Origin: Streptomyces bauhiniae
Lineage (GTDB): Bacteria; Actinomycetota; Actinomycetes; Streptomycetales; Streptomycetaceae
Length of the DNA stretch: 64,000 nt
Direction of reading: 5' to 3'
Assembly: GCF_004784475.1 (NCBI RefSeq)
Contig: NZ_SRRT01000001.1
Coordinates: 806,001 to 870,000, forward strand
The notes under the pieces are model-generated. The model saw nothing but the letters and a program-made list of their open reading frames with translations, did not search any database and was not told the origin of the DNA. This document shows, in pieces, positions 10,424 through 21,168 of this stretch. The translations under genes and the position numbers were made by a program. Within the stretch, counting starts at the first letter, position 1; the number at the start of each line of letters is the position of its first letter.

Positions 10424-11341
10424 ATGGGAGCCCAGCTCCGGGTCTACAAGCGTCGCATCCGATCCGTCACCGCGACCAAGAAGATCACCAAGGCGATGGA
10501 GATGATCGCCGCCTCGCGTGTCGTCAAGGCGCAGCGCAAGGTGGCGGCCTCCAAGCCGTACGCGGACGAGCTGACCCGCGCGGTCAAGTCGGTCGCCACC
10601 GGCTCGAACACCAAGCACCCGCTCACCACGGAGGCCGAGAACCCGACCCGTGCCGCGGTCCTGCTCCTCACGAGCGACCGCGGCCTGGCCGGCGCCTTCA
10701 ACTCCAACGCCATCAAGGCGGGCGAGCAGCTCACCGAGCGCCTCGAGCGCGAGGGCAAGCAGGTGGAGACGTTCATCGTCGGCCGCCGCGGTGTCGCGCA
10801 CTACAACTTCCGTGAGCGCAAGATCGCGGAGTCGTGGACGGGTTTCACCGACGAGCCCACGTACGGGGACGCCAAGAAGGTCGCGGCGCCCCTGATCGAG
10901 GCCGTCGAGACGCCCGACGCGGACGGCGGCGCGGACGAGCTGTACATCGTCTTCACCGAGTTCGTCTCGATGATGACGCAGACGGCGGTCGCCGAGCGGC
11001 TGCTCCCGCTGCGCCTCGACGAGGTCACGGAGGAGAAGACCGGCGACGGTGAGATCCTCCCGCTGTACGACTTCGAGCCGTCGGCGGAGGACGTCCTGGA
11101 CGCCCTGCTGCCCCGGTACGTCGAGAGCCGCATCTACAACGCGATGCTCCAGTCGGCCGCTTCGAAGCACGCCGCCACGCGGCGCGCGATGAAGTCGGCC
11201 ACCGACAACGCGGGCGAGCTGATCAACACGCTCTCCCGTCTTGCCAACGCGGCCCGCCAGGCCGAAATCACCCAGGAAATCAGCGAGATCGTCGGTGGCG
11301 CCAGCGCCCTGGCCGACGCGACCGCGGGGAGTGACCGATAA
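10424..11341 (+). CDS. atpG: ATP synthase F1 subunit gamma
   Basis: Central rotor shaft of F1, 305 residues. N-terminal helix [30 protein letters not shown] and C-terminal helix ([20 protein letters not shown]) form the coiled coil that turns inside the alpha3beta3 ring; the middle Rossmann-like part contains [15 protein letters not shown] loop around [13 protein letters not shown] is longer than in E. coli, as is usual in actinobacteria. Strong GGAAGGGA ribosome-binding site. Its TAA is directly followed by the atpD ATG with no spacer. Confidence 0.95.
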   Translation: MGAQLRVYKRRIRSVTATKKITKAMEMIAASRVVKAQRKVAASKPYADELTRAVKSVATGSNTKHPLTTEAENPTRAAVLLLTSDRGLAGAFNSNAIKAGEQLTERLEREGKQVETFIVGRRGVAHYNFRERKIAESWTGFTDEPTYGDAKKVAAPLIEAVETPDADGGADELYIVFTEFVSMMTQTAVAERLLPLRLDEVTEEKTGDGEILPLYDFEPSAEDVLDALLPRYVESRIYNAMLQSAASKHAATRRAMKSATDNAGELINTLSRLANAARQAEITQEISEIVGGASALADATAGSDR

Positions 11342-12778
<1,437 letters not shown>

Positions 12779-12791
12779 CACCCGCGCTCCT

Positions 12792-12825
12792 GGCCGGGGG
12801 GCGGGCACGTCCCGCCCCCTCGGCC
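12792..12825 (+). promoter_or_regulatory. GC-rich intercistronic hairpin between atpD and atpC
   Basis: Arms ggccgggggg-cggg (12792-12805) and cccgcccc-ctcggcc (12811-12825) pair along their whole length with one bulge around a five-base loop. There is no U-run, and atpC follows with its own ribosome-binding site, so it is more likely an mRNA processing or partial attenuation element than a full terminator. It could lower epsilon expression or protect the atpD 3' end. Confidence 0.5.
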
Positions 12826-12889
12826 AAGCCCCCTGATATTGACCCCGACACCCGGCACATCCGCCGGGTGGTGATCCGAGGAGCCAACC

Positions 12890-13267
12890 TTGGCTGCTGA
12901 GCTGCACGTCGAGCTGGTCGCCGCCGACCGCCAGGTCTGGTCCGGCGAGGCCACCCTGGTCGTCGCGCGCACCACGTCCGGCGACATCGGCGTCATGCCC
13001 GGTCACCAGCCGCTGCTCGGTGTGCTGGAGTCGGGCCCGGTGACCATCCGCACCAGCGACGGCGGCACTGTCGTCGCCGCGGTGCACGGCGGTTTCATCT
13101 CGTTCGCGGACGACAAGCTGTCGCTGCTGGCCGAGATCGCCGAGCTGGCGGAGGAGATCGACGTCCAGCGCGTCGAGCGCGAGCTGGAGCGAGCGAAGGC
13201 GGAGGACGACGAGGACGCCCAGCGTCGCGCCGACGTCCGTCTGCGGGCGGCGACCTCCGCGCGCTGA
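12890..13267 (+). CDS. atpC: ATP synthase F1 subunit epsilon
   Basis: Rotor base subunit that can inhibit ATP hydrolysis, 125 residues. The N-terminal beta-sandwich carries LHVELVAADRQVWSGEA and the family motif GDIGVMPGHQPLLGVLESG; the C-terminal helical hairpin (EEIDVQRVERELERAKAEDD) is present. The start is a rare TTG (12890), chosen because GAGGAG lies eight bases upstream and the protein begins MAAELHVELV as in relatives. Last gene of the operon. Confidence 0.94.
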   Translation: MAAELHVELVAADRQVWSGEATLVVARTTSGDIGVMPGHQPLLGVLESGPVTIRTSDGGTVVAAVHGGFISFADDKLSLLAEIAELAEEIDVQRVERELERAKAEDDEDAQRRADVRLRAATSAR

Positions 13268-13290
13268 TCATCGCGCCGTGTGACCATCAT

Positions 13291-13336
13291 TCAGCCGCGG
13301 CCGGCCCGGAAACATTCCGGTGCCGGTCGCGGCTGA
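13291..13336 (+). terminator. Terminator of the atp operon
   Basis: Arms tcagccgcggccgg (13291-13304) and ccggtcgcggctga (13323-13336) form a 14-bp stem with one mismatch; the loop contains a smaller ccgga/tccgg stem. A T5 run follows about 15 bases later. It lies 23 bases after the atpC stop. Confidence 0.75.
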
Positions 13337-13439
13337 GGTGAATCCGGGTGTTTTTCCGGTTCCATTACCTGGCTCTGCGGTTTCATTACCCTGAGCCGAA
13401 AGCAGTTCCACTACCTGGGAGACGAGGAGGTCGGTGCCG

Positions 13440-13886
13440 ATGGTCCTCGCTCTGACTGTGTGCGGAATCGTGGTCGCGCTCGTGGTGGTGGGTCTGTTCC
13501 TGTTCGGCCTGCGCCGCAGGCTCATCCAGCGGTCCGGCGGCACCTTCGACTGTTCGCTGCGCTGGGACGTGGCGGAGCAGAGCGATGTGAACGGCAAGGG
13601 CTGGAGCTACGGCATCGCCCGCTACAACGGGGACCGCATCGAGTGGTTCCGGGTGTTCTCCTACGCCCTGCGCCCGCGCCGGGTGCTGGAGCGCTCGCGG
13701 ATCGAGGTGGCCGGACGCCGGCTGCCCGAGGGCGAGGAGGAGCTGGCGCTGCTGTCCGACGCGGTGATCCTCGCCTGTGTCCACCGGGGCACCCGCCTCG
13801 AACTCGCCATGAGCGAAGACGCGCTGACCGGATTTCTCGCGTGGCTGGAAGCAGCCCCGCCCGGTCAGCGCGTCAACGTCGCTTGA
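13440..13886 (+). CDS. DUF2550 family membrane protein
   Basis: Protein of 148 residues with one N-terminal transmembrane helix (about residues 1-22, LALTVCGIVVALVVVGLFLFGL) and a cytoplasmic basic patch RRRLIQRSGG. The soluble part is marked by FDCSLRW, GWSYGIARYNGDRIEWFRVFS and a C-terminal FLAWLEAAPP. This layout is the DUF2550 family found just downstream of atpC in many actinobacteria, including mycobacteria; its function is unknown. ATG 13440 has GAGGAGG nine bases upstream; an in-frame GTG at 13434 is too close to that site. Confidence 0.82.
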   Translation: MVLALTVCGIVVALVVVGLFLFGLRRRLIQRSGGTFDCSLRWDVAEQSDVNGKGWSYGIARYNGDRIEWFRVFSYALRPRRVLERSRIEVAGRRLPEGEEELALLSDAVILACVHRGTRLELAMSEDALTGFLAWLEAAPPGQRVNVA

Positions 13887-13909
13887 GGGGCTAGGCCCCC
13901 CGAACTTCC

Positions 13910-15736
<1,827 letters not shown>

Positions 15737-15816
15737 GTGCGCCTCCCTCGATGTCGGGGGGAACTTCACGAGGCATGGGGGGCATGACTGAGCCTTCACG
15801 CCCATGCTGTGCCGCG

Positions 15817-15846
15817 ACAATAGGAAAGGTCTGGACCAGAGGTCAA
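15817..15846 (-). promoter_or_regulatory. Putative chiC promoter (-35 TTGACC, -10 TATTGT)
   Basis: Read on the minus strand, TTGACC (15846-15841) and TATTGT (15822-15817) are separated by 18 bases, a plausible housekeeping-sigma promoter. The proximal repeat fills the spacer and the distal one lies just above the -35. The predicted leader is about 75 bases. This matches the established architecture of Streptomyces chitinase promoters. Confidence 0.65.
15827..15838 (-). promoter_or_regulatory. Proximal chitinase direct repeat / DasR-type site
   Basis: TGGTCCAGACCT on the coding strand of chiC, lying between the -35 and -10 elements. This 12-bp repeat is known from Streptomyces chitinase promoters, where it mediates chitin induction and glucose repression, and it corresponds to the core of the DasR (GlcNAc-responsive GntR repressor) site. 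Confidence 0.8.
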
Positions 15847-15847
15847 T

Positions 15848-15859
15848 AGGTCTGGACCA
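15848..15859 (-). promoter_or_regulatory. Distal chitinase direct repeat / DasR-type site
   Basis: An identical second copy of TGGTCCAGACCT, 21 bases (two helical turns) upstream of the first and directly above the -35 element. Both copies would lie on the same face of the DNA. Confidence 0.8.
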
Positions 15860-15879
15860 TTTGTTCCGCAATTCGACTT

Positions 15880-15909
15880 AACCTCAACTCCTCTGTTGCT
15901 GTTGAGGTT
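15880..15909. promoter_or_regulatory. Inverted repeat upstream of the response regulator
   Basis: Perfect 9-bp arms AACCTCAAC (15880-15888) and GTTGAGGTT (15901-15909) flank a 12-base spacer, ending 22 bases before the response regulator start. The position between chiC and the divergent regulator makes it a candidate operator for the two-component system, or a promoter-overlapping site for autoregulation. Confidence 0.45.
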
Positions 15910-15931
15910 TGGCAGTCCGCGAGGAGGACGC

Positions 15932-16626
15932 GTGAGTGACTCGGCAAGCCCCGGAACCGTCCTGGTGGTGGACGACGACGCGGCGATCCGCCGCTCCCTG
16001 GAGCGCGGCCTCAGGCTGAACGGCTTCACCGTGCGCACCGCCGCCGACGGCCGCCAGGCGCTCGCCGCCATCGGCCAGGAGCCGCCGGACGTGCTGGTGC
16101 TGGACGTGTCGATGCCCGGCCTCACCGGCATCCAGGTGTGCGCTCGGCTCCGCGAGGAGGGCCGCGAACTGCCCGTCCTGATGCTGTCCGCGCTGGACGA
16201 GACCGCCGACCGGATCGCCGGGCTCCAGGCGGGCGGCGACGACTACCTGGTCAAGCCCTTCGCCCTCCAGGAACTCGTGCTCGGCTGCGCGCCCTGCTGC
16301 GCCGCAGCCCGCCCAGCGGCCGGGAGGTGCTGCGCGAGGCCGGGATCGAGATAGACCCCGGCGCCCGTACCGCGCTGCGCGACGGCCGCGTACTCGACCT
16401 GACCCGGCGGGAGTTCGAGCTCCTGGAGGTGCTGATGCGCAACGCCGGGCTCGTCCTCACCCGCGACCAGCTCCTCGAACGCGTCTGGGGTTACGACTTC
16501 GAGGTACGTACCGACGCCGTCGACACCTTCGTCAGCTATCTGCGCCGGAAACTGGAGGCCGACGGCGCGCCCAGGCTGGTGCACACCGTGCGCGGGGTCG
16601 GCTTCGTGTTCCGGGAGGCGCGGTGA
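15932..16626 (+). pseudogene. chiR: OmpR-type response regulator broken by a 1-nt deletion (chiR position)
   Basis: The receiver domain starts at GTG 15932 (GAGGAGG upstream) with VLVVDDDAA, the phospho-acceptor Asp in LVLDVSMPGL and the switch Lys in YLVKPF. After LQEL-V the frame turns into nonsense (LGCAPCCAAA) and stops at 16354. One frame over, the sequence resumes as LRALLRRSP and a complete winged-helix output domain (DLTRREFELLEVLMRN, VWGYDFEVRTDAVDTFVSYLRRKLE) to 16626. Adding one G near 16277-16280 (gtg gct cgg ctg) restores the family consensus ELVARLRALLRR and a 231-residue protein. Either the gene is inactivated or the base is a sequencing error. It sits where S. coelicolor has the chitinase regulator genes; the regulator-chitinase link is from memory. 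Confidence 0.8.
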
Positions 16627-18071
16627 GGCTCTCCGCCCGTGTCGGCCTCGCCGTCGGCTGCACCGTCCCGCTGCTGGTGCTGGCCTCCGGCTGGCTGCTG
16701 ACCCACCTGGTCGCCCGCGACCTGCACCGGGCCGGCGACCAGCACCTGCGCCAACGTGCCGCCGCCATCGCCCCGGACGCCCGCGCCCTGCTGCGCGCCT
16801 CGGCGGGCAACCGCCCCCGCGTGGCCGACCAGCGCGAGCGGCAACTCTTCAGCGCCGCCCTCGACGTCGGCGTACGCGTCCAGGGGCCGGACGGTGTCTT
16901 CAGCGGCGGCCCCCAGCCCGGCGCCTCGGCCCAACTGCCCGAGCGGACCGGGGTGCCGGTGACCATCCGCGACGGCGCCCGGAGCTGGCGCGGGCTGGCC
17001 CGGCCGGTGCGCGGCGGCACCCTGTGGGTGTTCGCCCCGGACACCGCCGACCGGGCCCAAGTCCTGCTGGTCCGGCGCCGGGTGGTGTTCACCGCGCTGC
17101 TCGCGGCGCCCGCCGCCGGTGCCCTCGCCTGGGCCCTGGCCGCCGGTGCGAGCGCGCCCCTGCGCCGCCTCACCCGGCGTACGGCGGGCCTGGACCCGCG
17201 CACCAGCGGCGTACGGCTCGGACCGGAGCGCACCGGCGTCACCGAGGTCGACGAACTCAGCGCCACCCTGCGCACGGTGCTCGCCCGCTACGACGAACAG
17301 GCCGCCCGCACAGCCGAGGCGCTCGACACCGCCCGTTCCTTCTCCTCGGCCGCCGCGCACGAACTGCGCACCCCGCTGATGAGCATGGGCACCAACCTCG
17401 ACGTCCTCGACCTCCCCGGCCTGCCCGACCCCGACCGGGACGAGGCACTGGCCGACCTCCGCCTCGAACACGCCCGTCTGCTGCACCTGCTGGTGATGCT
17501 CCGGGAGCTGGGCCGGGGTGACCTGGTGGAGGCCGAGACCTTCGCCGCCGTGGACCTCGCGGACCTCGCCGACACCGCCGTGGCCGAGGTACGGAGGCGG
17601 GACCGGGGCGCCGATGTCGTCCTGGACGCCGAGCCGGGGGTCACCGTGCCGGGGTGGGAGCCGGGGCTGCGGCTGCTGCTGGACAACCTGCTCGCCAACG
17701 CGCTCGCCCACGGCCGCGATCCGGCGGGCGTCGCGCGGATACGGGTGGCCGTGGGGCGTGCGGGGGAGCAGGCCGTGGTGGTCGTGGCCGACCAGGGGCC
17801 CGGCATACCGGCCGCGTCCCGCCAGCGGCTCTTCGAGCGGTTCCAGCGGGGCCCTGACAGCACCGGCTCGGGGCTGGGGCTCACCCTGGTCGCCCAGCAG
17901 GCCGCGCTGCACCGGGGGAGCGTCGGCGTCACCGACGGCCCGGACGGCACCGGGGCCCGCTTCGAGGTACGGCTGCCGCTGGACGGCACCGGGGCGCCGG
18001 GGCGGCGGGACTGGCTGATCGGGACGGCCGGGGCGAACCGGTCACAAGGTTTCCCCAAAGACGCCTCCTAG
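16623..18071 (+). CDS. chiS: Sensor histidine kinase, partner of the chitinase-linked regulator
   Basis: Membrane kinase of 482 residues. TM1 is at about 3-25 and TM2 near 157-180, enclosing a periplasmic sensor region of about 130 residues. A HAMP-like segment leads to the HisKA helix with phospho-acceptor His246 in AAAHELRTPLMS. The ATPase domain has the N box DNLLANALAHG, G1 box VADQGPGIP and G2 box GSGLGLTLVAQ. The GTG start overlaps the response regulator stop (GTGA), so translation of the kinase is likely coupled to the now frameshifted gene upstream. The C-terminal 25 residues beyond the kinase fold are unremarkable. Confidence 0.88.
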   Translation: MRLSARVGLAVGCTVPLLVLASGWLLTHLVARDLHRAGDQHLRQRAAAIAPDARALLRASAGNRPRVADQRERQLFSAALDVGVRVQGPDGVFSGGPQPGASAQLPERTGVPVTIRDGARSWRGLARPVRGGTLWVFAPDTADRAQVLLVRRRVVFTALLAAPAAGALAWALAAGASAPLRRLTRRTAGLDPRTSGVRLGPERTGVTEVDELSATLRTVLARYDEQAARTAEALDTARSFSSAAAHELRTPLMSMGTNLDVLDLPGLPDPDRDEALADLRLEHARLLHLLVMLRELGRGDLVEAETFAAVDLADLADTAVAEVRRRDRGADVVLDAEPGVTVPGWEPGLRLLLDNLLANALAHGRDPAGVARIRVAVGRAGEQAVVVVADQGPGIPAASRQRLFERFQRGPDSTGSGLGLTLVAQQAALHRGSVGVTDGPDGTGARFEVRLPLDGTGAPGRRDWLIGTAGANRSQGFPKDAS

Positions 18072-18126
18072 CCTCCGGGGCGACGGACGGCACCACAGCC
18101 CGTCCCGGACGTGAACGGAGACGCAC

Positions 18127-18537
18127 ATGGACGCACGACGAAGCACCCGCACCCTCCTCGCGGGCCTCGCCACGGCGGCGCTGCTGGCGGGCTCGGCCGG
18201 TGCCGCGTCCGCCGCCGACGCCTCTCCCGGCGCCAAGCCCGCCGGTGACGGCGCGCGAGCCCTCTGCAAGCGGGCCCCGAAGGTCGACCAGCGCATCGAC
18301 CGCGCCCTGAAGCGGCTCGACGCCGGCAAGGCCCGGCGCGGCTCCGTGGCCCGGCTCCAGCAGCGCGTCGACAACGCCAAGAAGGCCGGCCACACCGAGA
18401 TCGCCACCTTCCTCCAGGGCCGCCTCGACACCCGGGAGTCCCTGAAGAAGGACCTGGAGCAGCGCAAGAAGGACCTCGCCGGGGTCAAGACCTGGTGCGC
18501 GAAGAACGACGGCGGCAACAAGGACAGCGCCAAGTGA
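18127..18537 (+). CDS. Small secreted protein, unknown function
   Basis: 136 residues with a Sec signal peptide (RRSTRTLLAGLATAALLAG, cleavage after ASA-A near residue 30). The mature part is basic and mostly helical (VDQRIDRALKRLDAG, LKKDLEQRKKDLAGV) with two cysteines at the ends of the helical region (ALCKRAP and KTWCAKN) that could form one disulphide. No catalytic motif is visible and I do not recognise a named family. It overlaps the following lipoprotein gene (GTGA), so the two form a small envelope operon 55 bases after the kinase gene. Confidence 0.8.
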   Translation: MDARRSTRTLLAGLATAALLAGSAGAASAADASPGAKPAGDGARALCKRAPKVDQRIDRALKRLDAGKARRGSVARLQQRVDNAKKAGHTEIATFLQGRLDTRESLKKDLEQRKKDLAGVKTWCAKNDGGNKDSAK

Positions 18538-18734
18538 GGCCCGGCACCCGGCGCGCGGCGGCGGCCGTCACCCTGGCCGCCCTCGCCGCCCTCACCACCG
18601 CCTGCGGCCACGACGACGCCGCCACCCCGTCCAGCACCCCCTCGGGCTACGCGGACATGAAGCAGAAGGTCGACGCCGCGGAGTCGGCGGCCGCCGCGGC
18701 CGACCGCGACGCCACCAGCGACGCGGACCGGTAG
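18534..18734 (+). CDS. Small lipoprotein, unknown function
   Basis: 66 residues starting at a GTG that overlaps the stop of the preceding gene. Signal region RPGTRRAAAAVTLAALAAL is followed by the lipobox LTTAC, giving a lipidated cysteine at about residue 23. The mature chain is only about 44 residues, with a Ser/Thr/Pro linker and an Ala/Asp-rich helix. It is likely tethered to the outer face of the membrane and may work with the secreted helical protein encoded just before it. Confidence 0.7.
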   Translation: MRPGTRRAAAAVTLAALAALTTACGHDDAATPSSTPSGYADMKQKVDAAESAAAAADRDATSDADR

Positions 18735-18754
18735 GGGCGGCCGGAGAGGTCGCA

Positions 18755-18783
18755 AAGGGGGCGTCTCGCGGAGGCGCCCCCTT
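18755..18783. terminator. Bidirectional terminator
   Basis: Arms aagggggcgtctc (18755-18767) and gaggcgccccctt (18771-18783) give a 13-bp stem with one mismatch and a 3-base loop. It lies between the convergent lipoprotein and adenosyltransferase genes. Confidence 0.7.
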
Positions 18784-18797
18784 CGCCGTACCCGGCC

Positions 18798-19370
18798 CTA
18801 GCGCTCGCCCCCCGGTACCCACAGCACGTCGCCGGTCTCCTTGTTGGCCGTGCGGGCCAGGATGAAGAGGAGGTCGGAGAGGCGGTTGAGGTAGGTCGCG
18901 GTGAGGGGGTTCATCGTCTCGCCGTGCACCTCCAGGGCGGCCCAGGTGGAGCGCTCGGCCCGCCGGACCACCGTGCACGCCTGGTGCAGCAGGGCCGCGC
19001 CGGGGGTGCCGCCGGGCAGGATGAACGACCGCAGCTTCTCCAGCCGTTCGTTGAACCGGTCGCAGTCCGCCTCAAGGCGGTCCACGTAGAACTGCTCGAC
19101 CCTCAGCGGCGGGTACTGAGGGTTCTCCACCACCGGCGTCGACAGGTCGGCGCCCACGTCGAAGAGGTCGTTCTGCACCCGGGTGAGGACCGTGACGACC
19201 TCCTGGTCCAGCCCGCCCAGCGCGACGGCGGTGCCGATCACCGCGTTCGCCTCGTTGGCGTCCGCGTACGCGGAGATCCTGAGGTCGGTCTTGGCGGTCC
19301 GGCTCATGTCGCCGAGGGCGGTGGTGCCCTGGTCGCCGGTCCTGGTGTAGATGCGCGTCAGATTGACCAT
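18798..19370 (-). CDS. Cob(I)yrinic acid a,c-diamide adenosyltransferase (PduO type)
   Basis: Makes adenosylcobalamin from cob(I)alamin and ATP. The 190-residue protein has the PduO ATP-binding N-terminus TRIYTRTGDQGTTALGD, the ISAYADANEANAVIG segment and the C-terminal active-site helices with RAERSTWAALE and LNRLSDLLFILAR. ATG 19370 is preferred over the longer frame because it starts right before the conserved motif; the ribosome-binding site is weak. The product cofactor serves the isobutyryl-CoA mutase encoded later in this window. Confidence 0.92.
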   Translation of the reverse strand: MVNLTRIYTRTGDQGTTALGDMSRTAKTDLRISAYADANEANAVIGTAVALGGLDQEVVTVLTRVQNDLFDVGADLSTPVVENPQYPPLRVEQFYVDRLEADCDRFNERLEKLRSFILPGGTPGAALLHQACTVVRRAERSTWAALEVHGETMNPLTATYLNRLSDLLFILARTANKETGDVLWVPGGER

Positions 19371-19559
19371 ACGGCCAGCGTAGTTGCCCCAAAGGGCGCG
19401 AAGCGGTGCGGATTTGACGGACCGGAGCGGCACAACCGGAACGTGACGGGTGTCTCACGCCGTGAGACCGTGACACGCATTACTTACGGTCCTCAAGGCG
19501 TCGCCCGAGCGCTAATGTCCGCCGAGAGGAACCATAAACAGCGCGTAAGGGGAGTCGGA

Positions 19560-20408
19560 GTGGCAGGGAAGCTCGCCGTCATCGGGGCCGGTCTCATGGG
19601 GTCCGGCATCGCCCAGGTCGCCGCACAGGCCGGCTGGGACGTGGTTCTGCGCGACGTCACCGACGAGGCGCTCAAGCGCGGTACCGACGGCATCCGGGCC
19701 TCCTACGACAGGTTCGTCGCCAAGGGCAAGCTGGACGCGGCCGACGCCGAGGCGGCCCTCGCCCGGATCACCCCGACCACCGACCTGGACGACGTCGCCG
19801 ACGCGGACGTCGTGATCGAGGCGGTCTTCGAGAAGCTGGAGGTCAAGCACGAGATCTTCCGCGCGCTCGACAAGATCGTGCGCCCGGACGCCGTGCTCGC
19901 CTCCAACACCTCCGCCATCCCGATCACCAAGATCGCGGCCGCCACCGAGCACCCCGAGCGCGTGGTCGGCGTCCACTTCTTCTCGCCGGTGCCGATGATG
20001 CAGCTCGTCGAGCTGGTCCGGGGCTACAAGACCAGCGACGAAACCCTCGCCACCGCGCGGGAGTTCGCCGAGTCGGTCGGCAAGACCTGCATCGTCGTCA
20101 ACCGCGACGTCGCCGGGTTCGTCACCACCCGCCTCATCTCGGCCCTCGTGGTCGAGGCCACCAAGCTCTACGAGTCGGGCGTGGCCACCGCCGAGGACAT
20201 CGACCTCGCCTGCAAGCTGGGCTTCGGGCACGCCATGGGCCCGCTGGCCACCGCCGACCTCACCGGGGTCGACATCCTGCTGCACGCCACCGGCAACATC
20301 TACACCGAGAGCCAGGACGAGAAGTTCGCCCCGCCGGAGCTGATGCGCCGGATGGTGGACGCCGGTGACATCGGCCGCAAGAGCGGGCAGGGCTTCTACA
20401 CGTACTGA
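19560..20408 (+). CDS. 3-hydroxybutyryl-CoA dehydrogenase
   Basis: NAD(P)-dependent oxidoreductase of butyrate/acetoacetyl-CoA metabolism, 282 residues, the usual length. The Rossmann motif GAGLMGSGIAQ is at about 9-19, and the active site includes SNTSAIPITKIA and the catalytic His in VVGVHFFSPVPMMQLVEL, with NRDVAGFVTTRL further on. GTG 19560 is chosen for AAGGGGAG five bases upstream; an in-frame ATG at 19515 is possible. With the thiolase at 34.6 kb it could feed acetoacetyl-CoA and 3-hydroxybutyryl-CoA flux. Confidence 0.92.
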   Translation: MAGKLAVIGAGLMGSGIAQVAAQAGWDVVLRDVTDEALKRGTDGIRASYDRFVAKGKLDAADAEAALARITPTTDLDDVADADVVIEAVFEKLEVKHEIFRALDKIVRPDAVLASNTSAIPITKIAAATEHPERVVGVHFFSPVPMMQLVELVRGYKTSDETLATAREFAESVGKTCIVVNRDVAGFVTTRLISALVVEATKLYESGVATAEDIDLACKLGFGHAMGPLATADLTGVDILLHATGNIYTESQDEKFAPPELMRRMVDAGDIGRKSGQGFYTY

Positions 20409-20587
20409 CCGCGTCCGGATCACCCGCCGATCCCGTGCGCGTCCGTACAACCGCTCAGGGGGATCACCCCCGCGGGTGAATTCGGTATCGGTTCGCTTAC
20501 AACCAGCAACCGCATCGACACCCACACAGTCAGACGTTGCACAGCACCGTCACGGAGAACGCCACTCGCACTCAACGGGGAGCGCAT

Positions 20588-20911
20588 ATGTACATCAGGG
20601 GCGACCACGCCGAGCTGGTCGTCGGGGGGCGCCTCGACGTCCGCAGCGCGGCGGACGCCCGTACGGCCCTCCACGCGGCCCTCGACGACGGGATCGGCGA
20701 TCTGGTGCTGGACCTGTCCGAACTGGACTCCTGGGACGCCACCGGACTCGGCGTCATCATGGGCGCACACCGGCGCGCGGGCCGCTGCGGCCGGCGTCTG
20801 GTGCTGCGCCGGGTGCCGCCGCAGATGCAGCGGCTGCTCGTGGCCACCCGGCTGCACCGCATTCTCGCCATCGAGGGCGGAGTCGGCGTGGAGTCGCTGC
20901 CCCGCGTGTGA
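20588..20911 (+). CDS. STAS-domain protein, anti-sigma factor antagonist family
   Basis: 107 residues forming a single STAS domain: LVVGGRLDVRSAADARTAL, then DLVLDLSELDSWDATGLGVI and a C-terminal LVLRRVPPQMQRLL segment. In antagonists such as SpoIIAA or BldG the turn reads D-S-[ST]-G with a phosphorylated Ser; here it reads D-A-T-G, so a Thr is the only candidate acceptor at that turn. The role may be partner-switch control of a sigma factor, but no anti-sigma kinase is encoded nearby. An upstream in-frame start at 20537 (TTG) would add 17 residues; ATG 20588 has a ggggag site. Confidence 0.82.
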   Translation: MYIRGDHAELVVGGRLDVRSAADARTALHAALDDGIGDLVLDLSELDSWDATGLGVIMGAHRRAGRCGRRLVLRRVPPQMQRLLVATRLHRILAIEGGVGVESLPRV

Positions 20912-21168
20912 GGTTCCGGAACCGGGGCAGGCTCCAAGTCGTCCCGAACGGCGCGTCGCGCACATACCTCACCGGAAGGTGATCTCCCGGATCTCTCGGG
21001 CCGTCCGGCACCCCGCCCTGTCGGGGACCCCTGCCGACGGTTTAGGGTTCGGTCGCCCGCCGCCTCGTGTAATCCGCGAGCGGGCCCGGACCAGAAGCGA
21101 CAGCGCGATGTGCGGCAGGCCGGGAGGGGCCGAGATCGGCACACGACGCTTTTGGGGGCTTTGAACCC

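Noticed and set aside
15932..16354. The first half of the response regulator as a genuine stand-alone receiver protein
   Set aside because: Its last residues are frame-shifted junk and the matching DNA-binding domain follows immediately in the next frame, so a frameshift explains it better.
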